Origin: Liopterus haemorrhoidalis
Taxonomy: Eukaryota; Arthropoda; Insecta; Coleoptera; Dytiscidae
Direction of reading: 5' to 3'
Assembly: GCA_963971575.1 (NCBI GenBank)
Contig: OZ020625.1
Coordinates: 29,549,753-29,613,752 of the forward strand
DNA: 64,000 bases
Shown: one piece after another, positions 31,792-43,060 of the stretch
How positions within the stretch are numbered: position 1 is the stretch's first letter
Layout of the letters: each line of letters opens with the position of its first letter
Program-made: the position numbers and the translations under genes
Notes under the pieces: generated by a model
The model's database searches: none
Seen by the model: only the letters and a program-made list of their open reading frames with translations
What the model was told of the DNA's origin: nothing

Positions 31792-32148
31792 CAGTCTGTT
31801 CCAAACGGTTAGGCGGAACTAGATTTTGCAATCTAGTTACTTTCATCGTTTAAATCGTACTTTTCGACCGTTTTGTTTAAGCTTTGTAAATCATACTTAC
31901 AATAAACATTTTTTGGTTAAGGTTAATATCATTTTAAATTGTCATTTTCTTTATATTTTGATTTTTTGTGTCATTCTTAATACAAATTTCCCATTTATTA
32001 ATTTTTTTGTCATTATGGTTTCATTGTTGGAATTTTAAATTGACATTCCAACATGAAAAATGAAATAACCCAAGCAAGATCCCTTCTCGTGACAACCTAA
32101 AAGAACGAAATTCCCATTTAGTTCCACCTAACCGTTTGAAACAGACTG
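31792..32148 (+). mobile_element. family D MITE, 357 bp
   Basis: TA copies at 31790-31791 and 32149-32150 flank inverted ends CAGTCTGTTCCAAACGGTTA and the complement of CAGTCTGTTTCAAACGGTTA. A deletion of about 50 bp relative to the 407-bp copies lies near TTTTTTGTCATTATGGTTTC. Confidence 0.9.
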
Positions 32149-32167
32149 TATATATCGTGTTTGGATA

Positions 32168-32807
32168 TATAAGCTGTTCATTTTTGTAAGAACACACTAT
32201 AGTGCGTTCGAAGGTGAGTTTGCAGTATAGCTCTTATGGAAAATGGGAGCGGTGTTGCCAAATGTTGTAAAAGTGTCAAATGTGTCAATTATAATAATAT
32301 GAAAAACTGGTATTATTTACAAAAACCAACTCTTATAAAACTCAAAATAACACTCAACAAAAACAAATGGCCATTTGTAGATTACTGCGTCTTCACAGAT
32401 CAGCGCGTTTTAGAGCTGGCAACGTCGACCAGCAAGAAAAGGATAGCGTCATTCTGTAAACCCATTAGAGAGTATGAAAAAGAACTACTCCATATGCCCT
32501 GTACTGCAAACTCACCTTCGAACGCACTATAGATCTGGTTATTTTGGTTACTTTTATAGTGTGTTACTGACTTTAAATGTCAATTAAAAATATTCCTTAC
32601 GCTGTAAAACCGACTTTAGGTTGATAAGGTTATGATCATTATAATTAAGATATCATTTTTCATTATGACATATGTCAAATGGATCGACATTTTAAAAAAG
32701 TGACATTTTTTAATACCAACATGACATACAGTACATCAAAGGTGCAAACTATTGAAAACAAAATTTCCTGTTAGTTTGTTCTTACAAAAGTGAACTGCTT
32801 ATATGAT
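32168..32807. mobile_element. two-layer inverted-repeat element
   Basis: The outer pair ATAAGCTGTTCATTTTTGTA and the complement of ATATAAGCAGTTCACTTTTG bounds about 640 bp. An inner perfect pair of 31 bp, CTATAGTGCGTTCGAAGGTG and onward to GCAGTA, bounds 32197-32532. The inner block carries a 98-codon open frame with no recognised domain. Target duplications were not resolved. Confidence 0.7.
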
Positions 32808-32917
32808 TGTTCCTTAACTTTATCATAGCAGTGAGTGCTGGGTTCAAATCAAGTTAATTCTAAGTAATTTCTTGGTTAAATCATTGTTATATCACTATCA
32901 GATTACTTTAATGATCG

Positions 32918-33775
32918 CTTGGCTTAATGACATCTTATAGGGATTTGCAGCTAAGCACCCTACCATCTGGTGAGCGTTTCATGAACTTGTGTACATCAGA
33001 TAACATTTCGTTTTGTGTATTGGTTTTGTATGAAGTTTGTTTTTAAAGTTTTATTATAATCATTGAAAAATGTATAATACATATTGTTGTGTGCCTATGT
33101 GCAATTCATTGAAAAGAAGAAACCCGGAAATATCGTTTCATTTGTTTCCACTAATATCAGACACCGTACGGTTCGAAACAAAATTGGGAAAGCAAGAGGT
33201 TAGGAATCGACGCGATGTTTAGATAAACAATTTAAAAATTGGAAATAAAGTGAGCCCTTATATCAAAGTTTGCTCATTACATTTTAATGATAGTGACTAC
33301 AAAAAATATTTTCAATTTTGTATTTATTATCGCATATCTTGAAAATTCCTGTTATTGTGTGTGGGTTTGTAATGCACAAGTTTGTAGGCATAATGCATAA
33401 ATCTTTATGAACTCTCTGTTTTTTCCAGTGACTCCACACAATATTATATGCCCAGCATTGTAGATTTCTACCCCTTGGTAAACAACAGGGGAATTATTAT
33501 TTCCCCCAATATACTTAAAATAATCGACAATGGAAATCTGCCATAACTTAAAACCAGATCACAAAATGTAGTATTTTAGATGTTTACAAGTGTTGTCACT
33601 TCACAAAATCAGAAAATCCCAAACAATTATTTATTTTTTGTCGTTTTTTGATACACTTTTCGCTATTATTTACTAGTAAATTTCAAGTGGTATCTGATTT
33701 AGAATGGTTTCAAAAAAATCCGCGTGGCGCTACGATCTTAAAATTTTTCCCCTATAAACTAGTCACTAAGCCAAG
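32918..33775 (+). mobile_element. THAP-bearing element, 858 bp
   Basis: The ends CTTGGCTTAATGACATCTTA and the complement of CTTGGCTTAGTGACTAGTTT are inverted, followed by TATAGGG on both sides. It shares upstream words with the THAP element at 25333. It lacks a transposase body. Confidence 0.65.
33070..33306 (+). pseudogene. THAP-domain exon with one in-frame stop
   Basis: The frame reads MYNTYCCVPMCNSLKRRNPE, then ISFHLFPLISDTVRFETK and VRNRRDV, then TAG. It continues in the same frame with INNLKIGNKVSPYIKV and CSLHFNDSDY. The C-x4-C and C-x2-H zinc ligands are both present. The finger is about 80 residues, the usual THAP size. The stop falls near where the invariant Trp would be expected, so a single substitution may account for the loss; that is inference. 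No second exon was found within the element. Confidence 0.82.
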
Positions 33776-34127
33776 TTAGGAGTTAGTAGAGATGCTTTGA
33801 CGTAGACATATTTCACCTATTACTCATTAAAAATATTTTGATATTTTAATAGAGTCGACCTAACCTTGTCTATCTGTTATTAGTATTATTATCTGGCTGT
33901 ATATTTATGTTCCGTCTTATATAGGCCAATGGTGACCTTTAAATCGAGTAAACAATAGTGTTATATTTAGTTCAGAACGTTTTAAAAAGATTTTATTGCT
34001 GACAGAAATTATATACACAGATTGTCAGGCAATAAGCAGTACACAAGTGTCATGCGTGTTGCATAACTTAAAGTATTACAGGTTAAAACTAAAATACTGC
34101 GTTCAGAACCTCCAAATTAGGAATTAG
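33776..34127. other. unassigned AT-rich stretch
   Basis: Nothing recognised. Confidence 0.35.
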
Positions 34128-34135
34128 AATTAGTA

Positions 34136-35501
34136 TTATCTGTCTCATTTTGTACGAAACTAAGAAGTAAACTTCATTTTTTATGTTGTATATTTAAAAT
34201 ATCATCTTAGGGTGGTAATTCTGAAGTGGCACCTTTCAAAATTTTTGACATGTCAATCACAATTTTGACATGCCAATCGCAATTTTGATATGTCAATTTG
34301 TTATCTGACATATGTAGTTTTTGAGTGAATATAACCTCGATATAATGAAACTTAACCAAATATTTAGCCAGACTTACAAGCCAGATTTACAAGTTCACAT
34401 GTTTCCATAAAAGTCTATTTACACAACAAAGGTCACCAGATCTATGGTCTATTTCAAAGTAGAAAAAAGTAGATAGCGCTGCGAACCGAGTACGATTTAC
34501 ACTGATCGAATACAGTATAGCGGGAAATTTAAAATAAGGTACAACTAGGGCATGGGCGTAGCAACTGGGTAAGCAAGTGATTTTTTTTAGTATAAAAAAG
34601 GTTAATAAGATAAATAAATAAATAAATAATCGCAAACTATGGTCTATTTCAAAGTAGAAAAAAGTAGATAGCGCTGCGAACCGAGTACGATTTACACTGA
34701 TCAAATACAGTATAGCGGGAAATTTAAAATAAGTTACTAGGGCATGGGCGTAGCAACTGGGTTAGTAAGTAAATTTTTTTTTTGTAATATGAAAAAGTTT
34801 AATAATATATTGAAATAAACAAGGCAGATAATACACTTACGTTATTTATACGACATAAATTCAGATTAATGAGAAATTTTAAAAAGTTAAAAAAATATAA
34901 ATTTTAAAAATTATGTACTATATATAAAAAGAGAGATTTGGCTAAAAGAGTTTAAACAAAGCAATAAAACAAACAATATATCTTCAGAGCTAAAGTTTCT
35001 TATTTAAATAATTATTGTAAATAAAAATTAAAAATATATGTATATATGAAGGTCTAAAAATTATATCAATAACTTCTTCATTGGGCACCTCATAGGGCAT
35101 CAGCTGGGCTGTCTTTTGGCCTCACATTAGTCCTCTATCTTGATCTGTTAATTGTCAACTAATATTTATATGTCAGATAACCTAAAAAATATATAACTGC
35201 GTAAAAACAAATTACATGGAGAATTTTCTCCATAAAATCTACGCCAAGAATATAAATAAAAGTCTAAATATGTAAATAATAAAAAAATATATGATAAAAA
35301 TTAAATAATATAAATAATATATATTTCCAATGTACGACACTGAACATCTGTCAACTTGCACTAAAAACAATATTTTTACAGTGTAATAGGGATGACGATC
35401 TAAACCAATCCGAAGCAAGGACAAACAGCTCCTATCTTCTTACACACATTTTTCTACTTTGAAATAGACCATAGTTTCGTATTACAAAATGAGACAGATT
35501 A
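34136..35501. mobile_element. family G element, about 1.37 kb
   Basis: The inverted ends are TTATCTGTCTCATTTTGTA and the complement of TAATCTGTCTCATTTTGTAA, followed by ACGAAACTA. A 183-bp deletion derivative with the same ends is at 63285-63467. No transposase is seen. Target duplication of this copy is unclear (TAGTA versus TACTT). Confidence 0.7.
34441..34767. repeat. direct repeat pair, about 130 bp
   Basis: The segment starting CTATGGTCTATTTCAAAGTA, with GCGCTGCGAACCGAGTACGA and CTAGGGCATGGGCGTAGCAA, occurs at about 34441-34572 and 34638-34767, nearly identical. Its first 20 bases recur inverted at about 35455-35475 by the right end of family G. Confidence 0.88.
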
Positions 35502-35569
35502 TACTTAGAATTAACGTAAATGTTTGTTATACGTAACTGTAGTACGTTATCGTTCACAACCTTCAAAAC

Positions 35570-36198
35570 TAAGTGATCCTTTTTTAGGAAGTACTTTGTG
35601 AACGAACAATTTATGTAGGCTTCGGTTCATCTTGGAAGACCCTTGGATTGTTGCTTACTTTCCGGATCATATGAATAAATCCAATTTTCGTCACCTGTAA
35701 CGTTGTTGTATACGGATTTTGCAGTGCCTAGGTTGAATTTTTTTAGCATTCCCTTACACCAATCAACACGAGCCTTTTTTTGAGCTCCGGTCAAATTATG
35801 CGGAATCCATCGGGAACAGATCTTTTTCTCAGCTAAATGTTCATGCAAAATCGTATTGCAGTCTGCGATATGCCAAAGGATGCTTCTATCTCACAGTGTC
35901 ACATGCCGATCTACTTCAATCATTTTGCGCGCAATATCGATGTTTTTTTGAATCACAATTTTGGTCAACCTTCACGAGATTCATGACTGACGGACGCACG
36001 ACCACGACGAAATTCAGCAAACCAATTGTAAACAGTCTTTTCTGATGGTGCTTCATTACCAAAAGTTGAACGAAGCGAATCTATGCATTGTTGTTGAGTT
36101 AGGCCTTTACTAAAACCGTAAAAAATCATCCAACGAAAACCTTCACGAGTAATATCCATTTTTTCCAAACTTGTTTTTTTTTTAAAGCTCTCAGTCAA
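35570..36198 (-). pseudogene. mariner transposase, amino part, truncated
   Basis: On the minus strand, MDITREGFRWMIFYGFSKGL and STFGNEAPSEKTVYNWFAEF are the paired helix-turn-helix region of a DD34D mariner. After a break, LHEHLAEKKICSRWIPHNLT, KKARVDWCKGMLKKFNLG and NNVTGDENWIYSYDPESKQQ follow, with the first catalytic Asp in TGDENW. A shifted frame gives FQDEPKPT before similarity ends. The second and third Asp are missing, so the copy is 3'-truncated by about half. The 5' flank near 36300 (AAATGACCCTCATACACC) may hold the element end. Confidence 0.87.
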
Positions 36199-36299
36199 CT
36201 AACTTCTCGGTCAATTTATAAACTGCCACTGATTTCACAATAACAAATGTAAAATTTTATGAATATATTAATGACACATTTCAATATTGCCATCTAGTG

Positions 36300-36780
36300 G
36301 TCATTTGTAAAAACATTAAAATGACCCTCATACACCTATTGCATCTGCCTGGTTCAGAAACTAATCCGCCCCTGCCTAAAACTATATTATGAACTCTATT
36401 AGTTCACTCTGCTTTGATGTGAAAATATATAATCCCACATATTTGAAAATAAATATACTGTATTACATTGAACAAGGTTACACTGTGTTTACAGTGCTCT
36501 TTCCATAACCAACTTAGAATTGCATTACGTGCGCATTTCCAGTTATATATATTTATGCGCAAATTCGCAAATATTGATGAATGATTGACGGGTGTGTAGG
36601 TGGATTTATATTAAGAAAATCCGGCAGCGGTATTACGTTATTAGATACCTTTTTAAACATGACTCGAAATATTCAACAAATGGAAACAATAAAATTGTAT
36701 GTGGGAGGAAAGCAAATTAAAGATACTGAATACTTAGAAATGCGATTTTTCTTTCCGAAAATACCAAATTACTAAAAAAA
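36300..36780. other. unassigned stretch
   Basis: A 64-codon open frame at 36581-36775 has no recognised domain or splice context. Nothing else is supported. Confidence 0.35.
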
Positions 36781-37921
36781 TTGATGTGAAGTGTGAATTT
36801 TCAAACATTGCAGGGTTTCGCATGTATATAATAAGTGAAGGCGGTATGCTGAGTGTGTAGGACAAATTTTGCTTTGTAGTAACCACGGCAAAATGAACGA
36901 TCTTTTTAAAATAATTTATCGTCTGTTAATCTCAGAGCTTTAAAAACAAATTTTATGTTAAAATATTTTTTTGTTAATTTTAATTCGAATACCTAATATC
37001 ATTATTTAGATTTCTAAATAAGTGCAGTATTTTTTTATATAACAAGGTTCATTAAGATTTTGAAAATTGGGCCTATGGCTTTCATTGGTTGTCTTAAATC
37101 ATACGCTCCGCCCCTCTGGCTTCGTATAAATGACACAGAATGAAAATATAATTCCAATTGGTTATTAAATTTACGCTCTTGAAAATAAAATTCAAAATGT
37201 GCTAAAATATAACTAGAATTTTAACAAATTAATTTAAACATAATAAATATGAAAAAAAAAAAACAAAAAATAAAATTGACTCCACAAGCCAGGAACGAAC
37301 CTGTGTAATGAATAACGATCCTGTGTGGTTGTCGAGCAACTGAGCCACTAGACCACCAAACGCTTATCAACTTAGTGTATTATAAGAGTATAACATGTAT
37401 GCATCGTCAACCAAAAAACGCGTTATTTTCCGAAAACATAATCTGATCAAAAATTCCTGTTGTACTATTCCGGTTCACACCATTATACATTACTTAGAAT
37501 TTTTTCACATTTTTAGTTTAAACCATCTGGGCTACAGGGTGTGGGACAAAAATTTTTTTGCACAATTTTGGCAAAAATCGCCTCAAAACAATTTATTTTG
37601 CAAAAATTAAATTTTGATCGTTAATTCACGTACTAAGGGCTTTCATTTGATACCCTACTCCGAATTTAAAAAAAATATTTTTTTTTTCGATGAGCACATA
37701 TTTGTTTATATTTTTAGGTGTATATGTTTTTTAGATGTTTTAGTATTTTTCCTATGTGCGGGTCAAAGTGTTGTATAAGCATGCCAAATTTCAACTCTCT
37801 AGGTTTAGCCGTTTGGCTACAATTTTTACCGAACCTACAGACAGACAGACAGACAGACAGACGACAAAATGAAGGTATAAGGGTTTTTTGGTCATACCTA
37901 CAAAACCCTAAAAACCCTAAA
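36781..37921 (+). mobile_element. family C copy 3, complete, with tRNA-like cassette
   Basis: It starts TTGATGTGAAGTGTGAATTT and ends ACCTACAAAACCCTAAAAA. The order is: 5' hairpin GTGTGAATTTTC-type, AGGGTTTCG motif, conserved block to about 37260, tRNA-like cassette 37276-37379, conserved block GCGTTATTTTCCGAAAACAT through GCCGTTTGGCTACAATTTTT, GACA tract 37840-37862, end. A copy-specific insertion of about 100 bp lies at 36845-36950. Confidence 0.88.
37276..37379 (-). ncRNA. tRNA-like cassette of family C copy 3
   Basis: On the minus strand TGGTCTAGTGG is a perfect A-box of the tRNA-Glu type and GGTTCGTTCC a near B-box. Length and spacing are close to tRNA, but the acceptor stem is not convincing. 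Confidence 0.5.
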
Positions 37922-37924
37922 AAA

Positions 37925-38700
37925 AGTTTTGTGGTACTAGTTTGCGATTTTTTATTTATTTATTTATTTTTTCTTTAATTTATATTCTCTGCTTTTTGAT
38001 TGAGAACCGCTGTATATAAAAACACAATAAAAACGTCAAATTTTTGTCAGCTATTTACAAATTTATAGCAATAAATTAAATTTAATCTCGCAATAATTTT
38101 GTTAATGCCAGTTCTTGGACAGCAAATTAATTTAGTCGTCCTTAGATATCAGCAAAGTTGATTTTGATGATGAAATATTGAGCGAGACGGAATCCTCACT
38201 GGCTTTTTCGTTCCATTTAATCAAATTCACGTCTTATATTAATGATCATCTTTTAAATCCAACAACCAGAAAATTAAATTTGATTTATATAATTTGTTTT
38301 GCGAATTATTCAGAAGTCTGCTTGGAAATATAAAACAAAAATAATTGCATTTTTTTTGGAATTTTGTCTTGAAATGGCAAAATACTGAATAGAAAATTAT
38401 ACTCAGTAACAGGCGCGCACCCAGGAGGGCTGGTAGGTTGAGCCTGTCCCAAGAGCTCCAAAAACAAGAGGGTGTTATGATTGTTTCGCGTTTTTGTTAA
38501 AAATAGAAATGAGGATTTTTTTTGTCATCACTTGCATATAAGTTAATTTTTTCGTCACTCGGGATATGCGATTCTGAGAATGTATCGATATTTGGGTATC
38601 AATAATATCGAACAAAAATTATCGATACCGGTACGGTATCGAAAAAAAAATTTTTCAAGTATCGAAAAGAAATATTAATATATTTTCTATAAAACATAAA
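37925..38700. other. unassigned stretch with an element end
   Basis: No gene recognised. AGGCGCGCACCCAGGAGGGC at about 38412 resembles a common insect transposon terminus, but no partner end was found. Near 38590-38650 there are TATCGATA palindromes. Confidence 0.35.
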
Positions 38701-38888
38701 AAAAATTGATATGAAGTGTGAATTTTCACACATTTCAGGGTTTCGCAGGTATTTAGTAAGTGAATAATGATTATTTGGGATGCCAAAACAAATTTTATGT
38801 TATTTTTTTTTTTTATTAATTTTAATTTGAATGCCTAATACCATTATGTAGGTTTCTAAATATGTGCAGTATTTTTTGTATATAGCAA
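38701..38888 (+). repeat. family C copy 4, 5' end only
   Basis: It starts TTGATATGAAGTGTGAATTT and follows family C to TATATAGCAA, where unrelated sequence begins. Confidence 0.85.
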
Positions 38889-39044
38889 ACGTAGAGGAAA
38901 AAAGCGCCAAATGCCAGCGACTTCTAAACCGTTCAACGCATGTTTCTTGGCGTACTATGTCCTGCGCCATTGCGATTGCGTACTTCGCGCTACCAGTTTT
39001 TACAAGAGTACAATTTTTAGAAGTGATTCTTATTGAAAAAAAAA

Positions 39045-39808
39045 AAAATCAGCTGTGACCGACCACCAGCACAAAGTACTTGTATAAAATACATTCTAAC
39101 AGCAGAATAGAAATAACTTGGCCTAATATTTTCTAACAGAGATATTATTTATCATGACCATGGAAACGTTACATACAAGTATGAAAAAAATAGATACTTT
39201 TTCGTTTTATCAAAAAATGCCTCAAATAAAAGTTGTTAGTTATTGAATTTATAGCAACTTTTGTTAAATAAATGTTTTCGAAATATTTTTCTGTTGCTAA
39301 ATATTCGCAAATATCTTAAAATCGACACGAGCAAACTCCCATTTCTAGTCGACCGATTTCTACCAAAAGTTGATCAACTTGTGCCATTGATGTCAAAAGC
39401 TTAAATATGAAGTTTCATAAAAATCCTTTTAGCCGAATTTGCTCTGCACTTGTACACAGACAGACAGACAGACGGACAGACGGACGGACGGACAGACGGA
39501 CGGACGGACAGACGGACAGACGGACAGACGGACGAACGGACGGACGGACGGACGGACGGACGGACGGACGGACGGACGGACGGACGGACGGACGGACGGA
39601 CGGACGGACGGACGGACGGACGGACGGACAGACGGACAGACGGACAGACGGACAGACGGACAGACGGACAGACGGACCGACAGACATCATGCTAAAAATA
39701 GTCAAAACGTTATGTAGGGACCTCAATTCGTGGAGATCCATCGAAATCTCGATATATCAAAATCGGTATGATCACAATATCTCCCTTATATATGTTGGCG
39801 GTCGGTAA
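39045..39808 (-). mobile_element. family A copy 3 with expanded GACG/GACA tract
   Basis: On the minus strand it starts TTACCGACCGCCAACATATA, passes ATGGATCTCCACGAATTGAG, then the microsatellite, then AGCAAATTCGGCTAAAAGGA and AAGTTGATCAACTTTTGG. It ends with a GGTCGGTCACAGCTGA-type sequence that is partly inverted to the start. Confidence 0.87.
39451..39690. repeat. GACA/GACG microsatellite, about 240 bp
   Basis: About 60 tetranucleotide units, with a pure GACG core of about 80 bases flanked by mixed GACA and GACG. On the other strand this is GTCY. Several long open frames across it are artefacts of the repeat. Confidence 0.97.
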
Positions 39809-40001
39809 AAAATAGAACGGTAAAATATTAAGCCAATGTCAAATAATAAGCTGTTAAAATTGGCAATATTATTAACTACAAATTTCATCCTTGACGACCT
39901 GATATTTTTCTATTAAGTCAATAATAAGGGAAGTTTTTTAATAAAAAGTTTTAACCCCGAAAAACATCCCTAGAATAAAAATTTTAGCATTCAATTTTAT
40001 C

Positions 40002-40118
40002 AAAATTCACCTGGACAGATTTTTCGAGAGCAAAGACGAAACCTTCTGGAGAGATGGCATTATGAAATTGCCTGAGCGTTTGTCCAAACTGATAGAAAAT
40101 AATGGACAGTACATTTGA
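40002..40118 (+). pseudogene. mariner transposase C-terminal fragment
   Basis: The frame reads KIHLDRFFESKDETFWRDGI then MKLPERLSKLIENNGQYI and a TGA. This is the carboxyl end of a mariner transposase (compare KLPERWEKCITSNGAYFE in the copy at 48258). Nothing of the catalytic domain remains. It is followed by an A/T-rich 3' flank and preceded by unrelated sequence, so it is a 5'-truncated remnant. Confidence 0.82.
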
Positions 40119-40329
40119 TAATTAAAGTTTTTTTTAAGAATGTATATTTTATTGCATAAAATGTGAAAAAAAAAAGAATGGATCTATGTAACAACCAGGA
40201 TTGCCAGATTATTATTTTACCAAATCGGGATTTTTACCAAATAAATATAAAAAATTCGGGATTAAGACTCAAATAGCGGGACAACCTAATAAAATGTACA
40301 ATTCAAAATATTTCAAAATCTCACCCAAA

Positions 40330-40442
40330 ATAGTAGTAATGAGCAAACAAAAAAAAAGGTCCTCACTCCCAAAATAGAACTGATGAGCAAAGAAAAAAAA
40401 AATCCTCATTTCCAAATTAGAAGTGATGAGCAAAAAAAAAAA
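40330..40442. repeat. GAGCAAA..AAAGGTCCTCA repeat scrap
   Basis: TGATGAGCAAA and AAGGTCCTCACTCCCAAAAT recur about every 48 bases, related to the hAT-associated words at 21300 and 22330. Confidence 0.6.
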
Positions 40443-40983
40443 ACCAGTGGCGAAGGGGACCTCCGCTAGACTTGTCCTCCCATAAAAAAAATAATAATAA
40501 TAAAAAAATACGTATTTTTTGTTTTTTAATTTAAAAAAATATTTAGGTAAATCTTCAAAAATACCACAAATTATGTCCTATACAATTTTGTCCAAGGCTT
40601 GGTTTACTAGTTACTAGTAGGAATTACTTAGTTTACTAGTAGGAATTTTTTTAAATTTTAAAGTTTAATAACTTCCGTTTCCGGTTTCGGATTTTAATAA
40701 AAAACAATAGGGTTCTTCCCAATTATTAGGAGAATTTTTTAGTACCAGAACGAACTCTTTAAGTTAAACCGTTTTTGAGTTATCGTGTATACTCACACAC
40801 AGACACACAGATACACAGACACACAGACACACACACACACACACACACATACAGACGGCACTTCGAAAATAGGTTTTTTGGATTCCCTGGACCATGAAAC
40901 GTGGTCATCAGTCAAAATCTCGACATCGAAAATTTTCGCGATTACAATACTTGCCCCTTATATATTAAGGTCGGGCAAGTAAA
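40443..40983 (+). mobile_element. family B copy 1
   Basis: It starts CAGTGGCGAAGGGGACCTCC with GCTAGACTTGTCCTCCCATA. The conserved block GTACCAGAACGAACTCTTTA is followed by a CA tract at about 40794-40850, then ATTCCCTGGACCATGAAACG, and the end TATATTAAGGTCGGGCAAGT. ACTTGTCCTCC and ACTTGCCCGACC near the two ends are inverted to each other. Confidence 0.85.
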
Positions 40984-41229
40984 AAGATAGATGCATATAT
41001 TTTTCTACGACTGCCTCTAATTAAAAAAAAGTAGGATAGAACATTTGAGATTTTTGGAGTTAACGGGAAATCTTCGTATACAAGATATCTGAAAAGATCT
41101 GTTATTTAACAGACCAAGATGAATGTGTAAGCCCAAAAATAGAGAATAGAATCTGCGAAAAAAAAATAGTTTAACGTCATTTCGGACCGAATATTAAGTC
41201 CTCAATAGGCACACACCCAAGATTTTTAC

Positions 41230-41243
41230 TTGGGGGGGGGGGC
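41230..41243. repeat. poly-G run
   Basis: A G run of about 10 follows CCAAGATTTTTACTTG, next to sequence resembling CACACACCCAAG element ends. Confidence 0.8.
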
Positions 41244-41310
41244 AGACATCACTGGTTTTAAGGAATTGGGAAATTACTTGGAAATAAGTTGGTCAAATAC
41301 AGTTTATTTT

Positions 41311-41957
41311 TACTTGCCCGACCTTAATATGACGGATGACCACGTTTCATGGTCCAGGGAATCCAAAAAACCTATTTTCGAAGTGCCGTCCGTCCGTGTG
41401 TGTGTGTGTGTCTGTGTGTCTGTGTGTCTGTGTGTATACACGATAACTCAAAAACGGTTTAACTTAAAGAGTTCGTTCTGGTACTAAAAAATTCTCCTAT
41501 TAAATGGGAAGAACCCTACTGTTTTTTATGAAAATCGGTTGACTAGAAATGGGAGTTTACTCGTGTCGATTTTAATATTTTTGCGAATATTTAGCAACAG
41601 AAAAATATTTCGAAAGAATTTATTGAACAAAAGTTACTATAAATGCAATAACTAATAACTTTTATTTGAGACGTTTTATGATAAAACGAAAAATTTCGAA
41701 AAAATTTTGTAAAATTATTTAAAATTTTTCCGAGTCTCAATTTTTTCATACTTATATGTAACGTTTCCATGGTCATAATAATTAATTCGTAGCTAGTAAA
41801 GCAAGCCTTGGACAAAAATTTGTATAGAACATAATTTGATATATTTTTGAAGATTTATCTAAATATTTAATTTTTTTTTTTTTAATTTACATTTTTTTTT
41901 AAATATTTTTTTTTATGGGAGGGCAAGTCTAGCGGAGGTTTCCCTTCGCCACTGGTT
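41311..41957 (-). mobile_element. chimeric B element with family A core
   Basis: From 41311 the complement of family B runs through a GT tract to about 41535. At GAAAATCGGTTGACTAGAAA it changes to family A text (TGGGAGTTTACTCGTGTCGA to AACGTTTCCATGGTCAT, about 41535-41775). It returns to family B at AATTCGTAGCTAGTAAAGCA and ends GGCGAAGGG..CCACTGGTTT-type at 41957. The left junction has short shared sequence (AAAATC-G). Confidence 0.85.
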
Positions 41958-41999
41958 TAAAATGCAAGTGATGACCTAAAAAAGTCTTCTCTTCTAAAA

Positions 42000-42480
42000 T
42001 ACAAGTGATAATAATAATAATAATAATAGCCAGGGTTTGGGATGCAGTCGTGTGTATTTAGCTCCACTAGTCTCTAGTATGACGCGGCTCAAAAGGTTGC
42101 TGAAGTTTGCGTTTAGTGGACGCTTGTCAAGACCTGACAAACCCCAAATAATAATTTTATTAGTCCAGAAGATTATATACATACAGTGAACAATCTATTA
42201 ATTTAAAGAGCTCTGAACGCAGCTTTAGTATTTCTTAAGGGCGCTATTTTAAATATTTGCCAGGGGCGCCAAAAAAATTGCTACGGATCTGTCTGCAACT
42301 TGAATGTGGACTTTCTGGGAAAATTCTTAGATAAATAAGTCCATTGAATGTTCCATATAAGTAAATATGGACTTCTTTAACCCCATCCCTGATGAATGAA
42401 TCAGATCTGTTGTAAACAGAGTCTGTCCACATTATATTACGTTAGGTGGGAGTTGACTTAAGTTAAATGTGAAGCCGTAG
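42000..42480. other. mixed stretch with family H end fragment
   Basis: A (TAA)n run lies at about 42008-42027. Positions 42185-42245 carry a family H end (ATTAATTTAAAGAGCTCTGA). A 62-codon minus-strand frame at 42244-42432 looks vaguely transposase-like but I cannot assign it. Confidence 0.4.
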
Positions 42481-42484
42481 CCCG

Positions 42485-42635
42485 TTCAGTCGTGCTAAGA
42501 CATTCGCTAGCGAGTCACTTAACGGTGTTTCGAAAAAGTACCGTCGCATGTGTTCCAATTTTACACAAATATTAATAAATAACTATTAAAGTGTAGTGAA
42601 ATAAACTGTTCTGTGTTTAATATATTAACAGTAAG
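42485..42635 (+). promoter_or_regulatory. possible promoter and non-coding first exon
   Basis: CGTTCAGTCGTGC near 42485 contains TCAGTC, an arthropod initiator match, in a locally CG-richer segment. About 145 bases on, ATTAACAGTAAGTC offers a donor. No coding exon linked to it was found, so this is a weak suggestion only. Confidence 0.2.
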
Positions 42636-42839
42636 TCTTAATCATATTTGCATTAATAGTAAATAATTATTTAGTAGGTCTAAGGAAGAGTTCGTAGTCA
42701 TTTAATATACTAATAAGTGACCTAAGTAGGTATTTTCGAGTTAAAAACTTAGTAAGAGATTTCTTAGCCTCATTTAATAAACAAGCAAGTGAATTAACTA
42801 GGAGACATCTTAGTAGGACCGCTGTGGGTGTTATGCGCC

Positions 42840-43060
42840 GCACACGGGCGACTCATTAAAAGACAGTGCCGGCACCAGCGGAATACCGGAAAATTTCCGG
42901 TAGGCCGGTCATTACTTAGCCTGCGAAGCCGGGTTAAAAATCTTGATGAAAAATGAGAATAAAAAATAAATCAATATTAATAAAATTAATGGTGCTATAT
43001 GTTAATTATTTTCTCGGCCTTATATTTTGTTTCTACACGTTCAGGCAGTGTCGCACCCAG
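42840..43060. other. CG-richer segment with palindrome
   Basis: ACCGGAAAATTTCCGGT at about 42886 is a perfect 17-base inverted repeat, with GTGCCGGCAC just before it. Probably an element end; its partner was not found. Confidence 0.35.

Noticed and set aside
32236..32532. 98-codon frame in the inner inverted-repeat element
   Set aside because: It ends inside the terminal repeat, has no recognised domain and no splice or promoter support. Kept only as a note in the element entry.
39407..39808. Long overlapping open frames on both strands (repeated TDGR or PSVR peptides)
   Set aside because: They are produced by the GACA/GACG microsatellite of family A; no start context or domain.
42244..42432. 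Minus-strand frame that looked like a transposase piece
   Set aside because: Only a vague resemblance; no catalytic motif or element ends.
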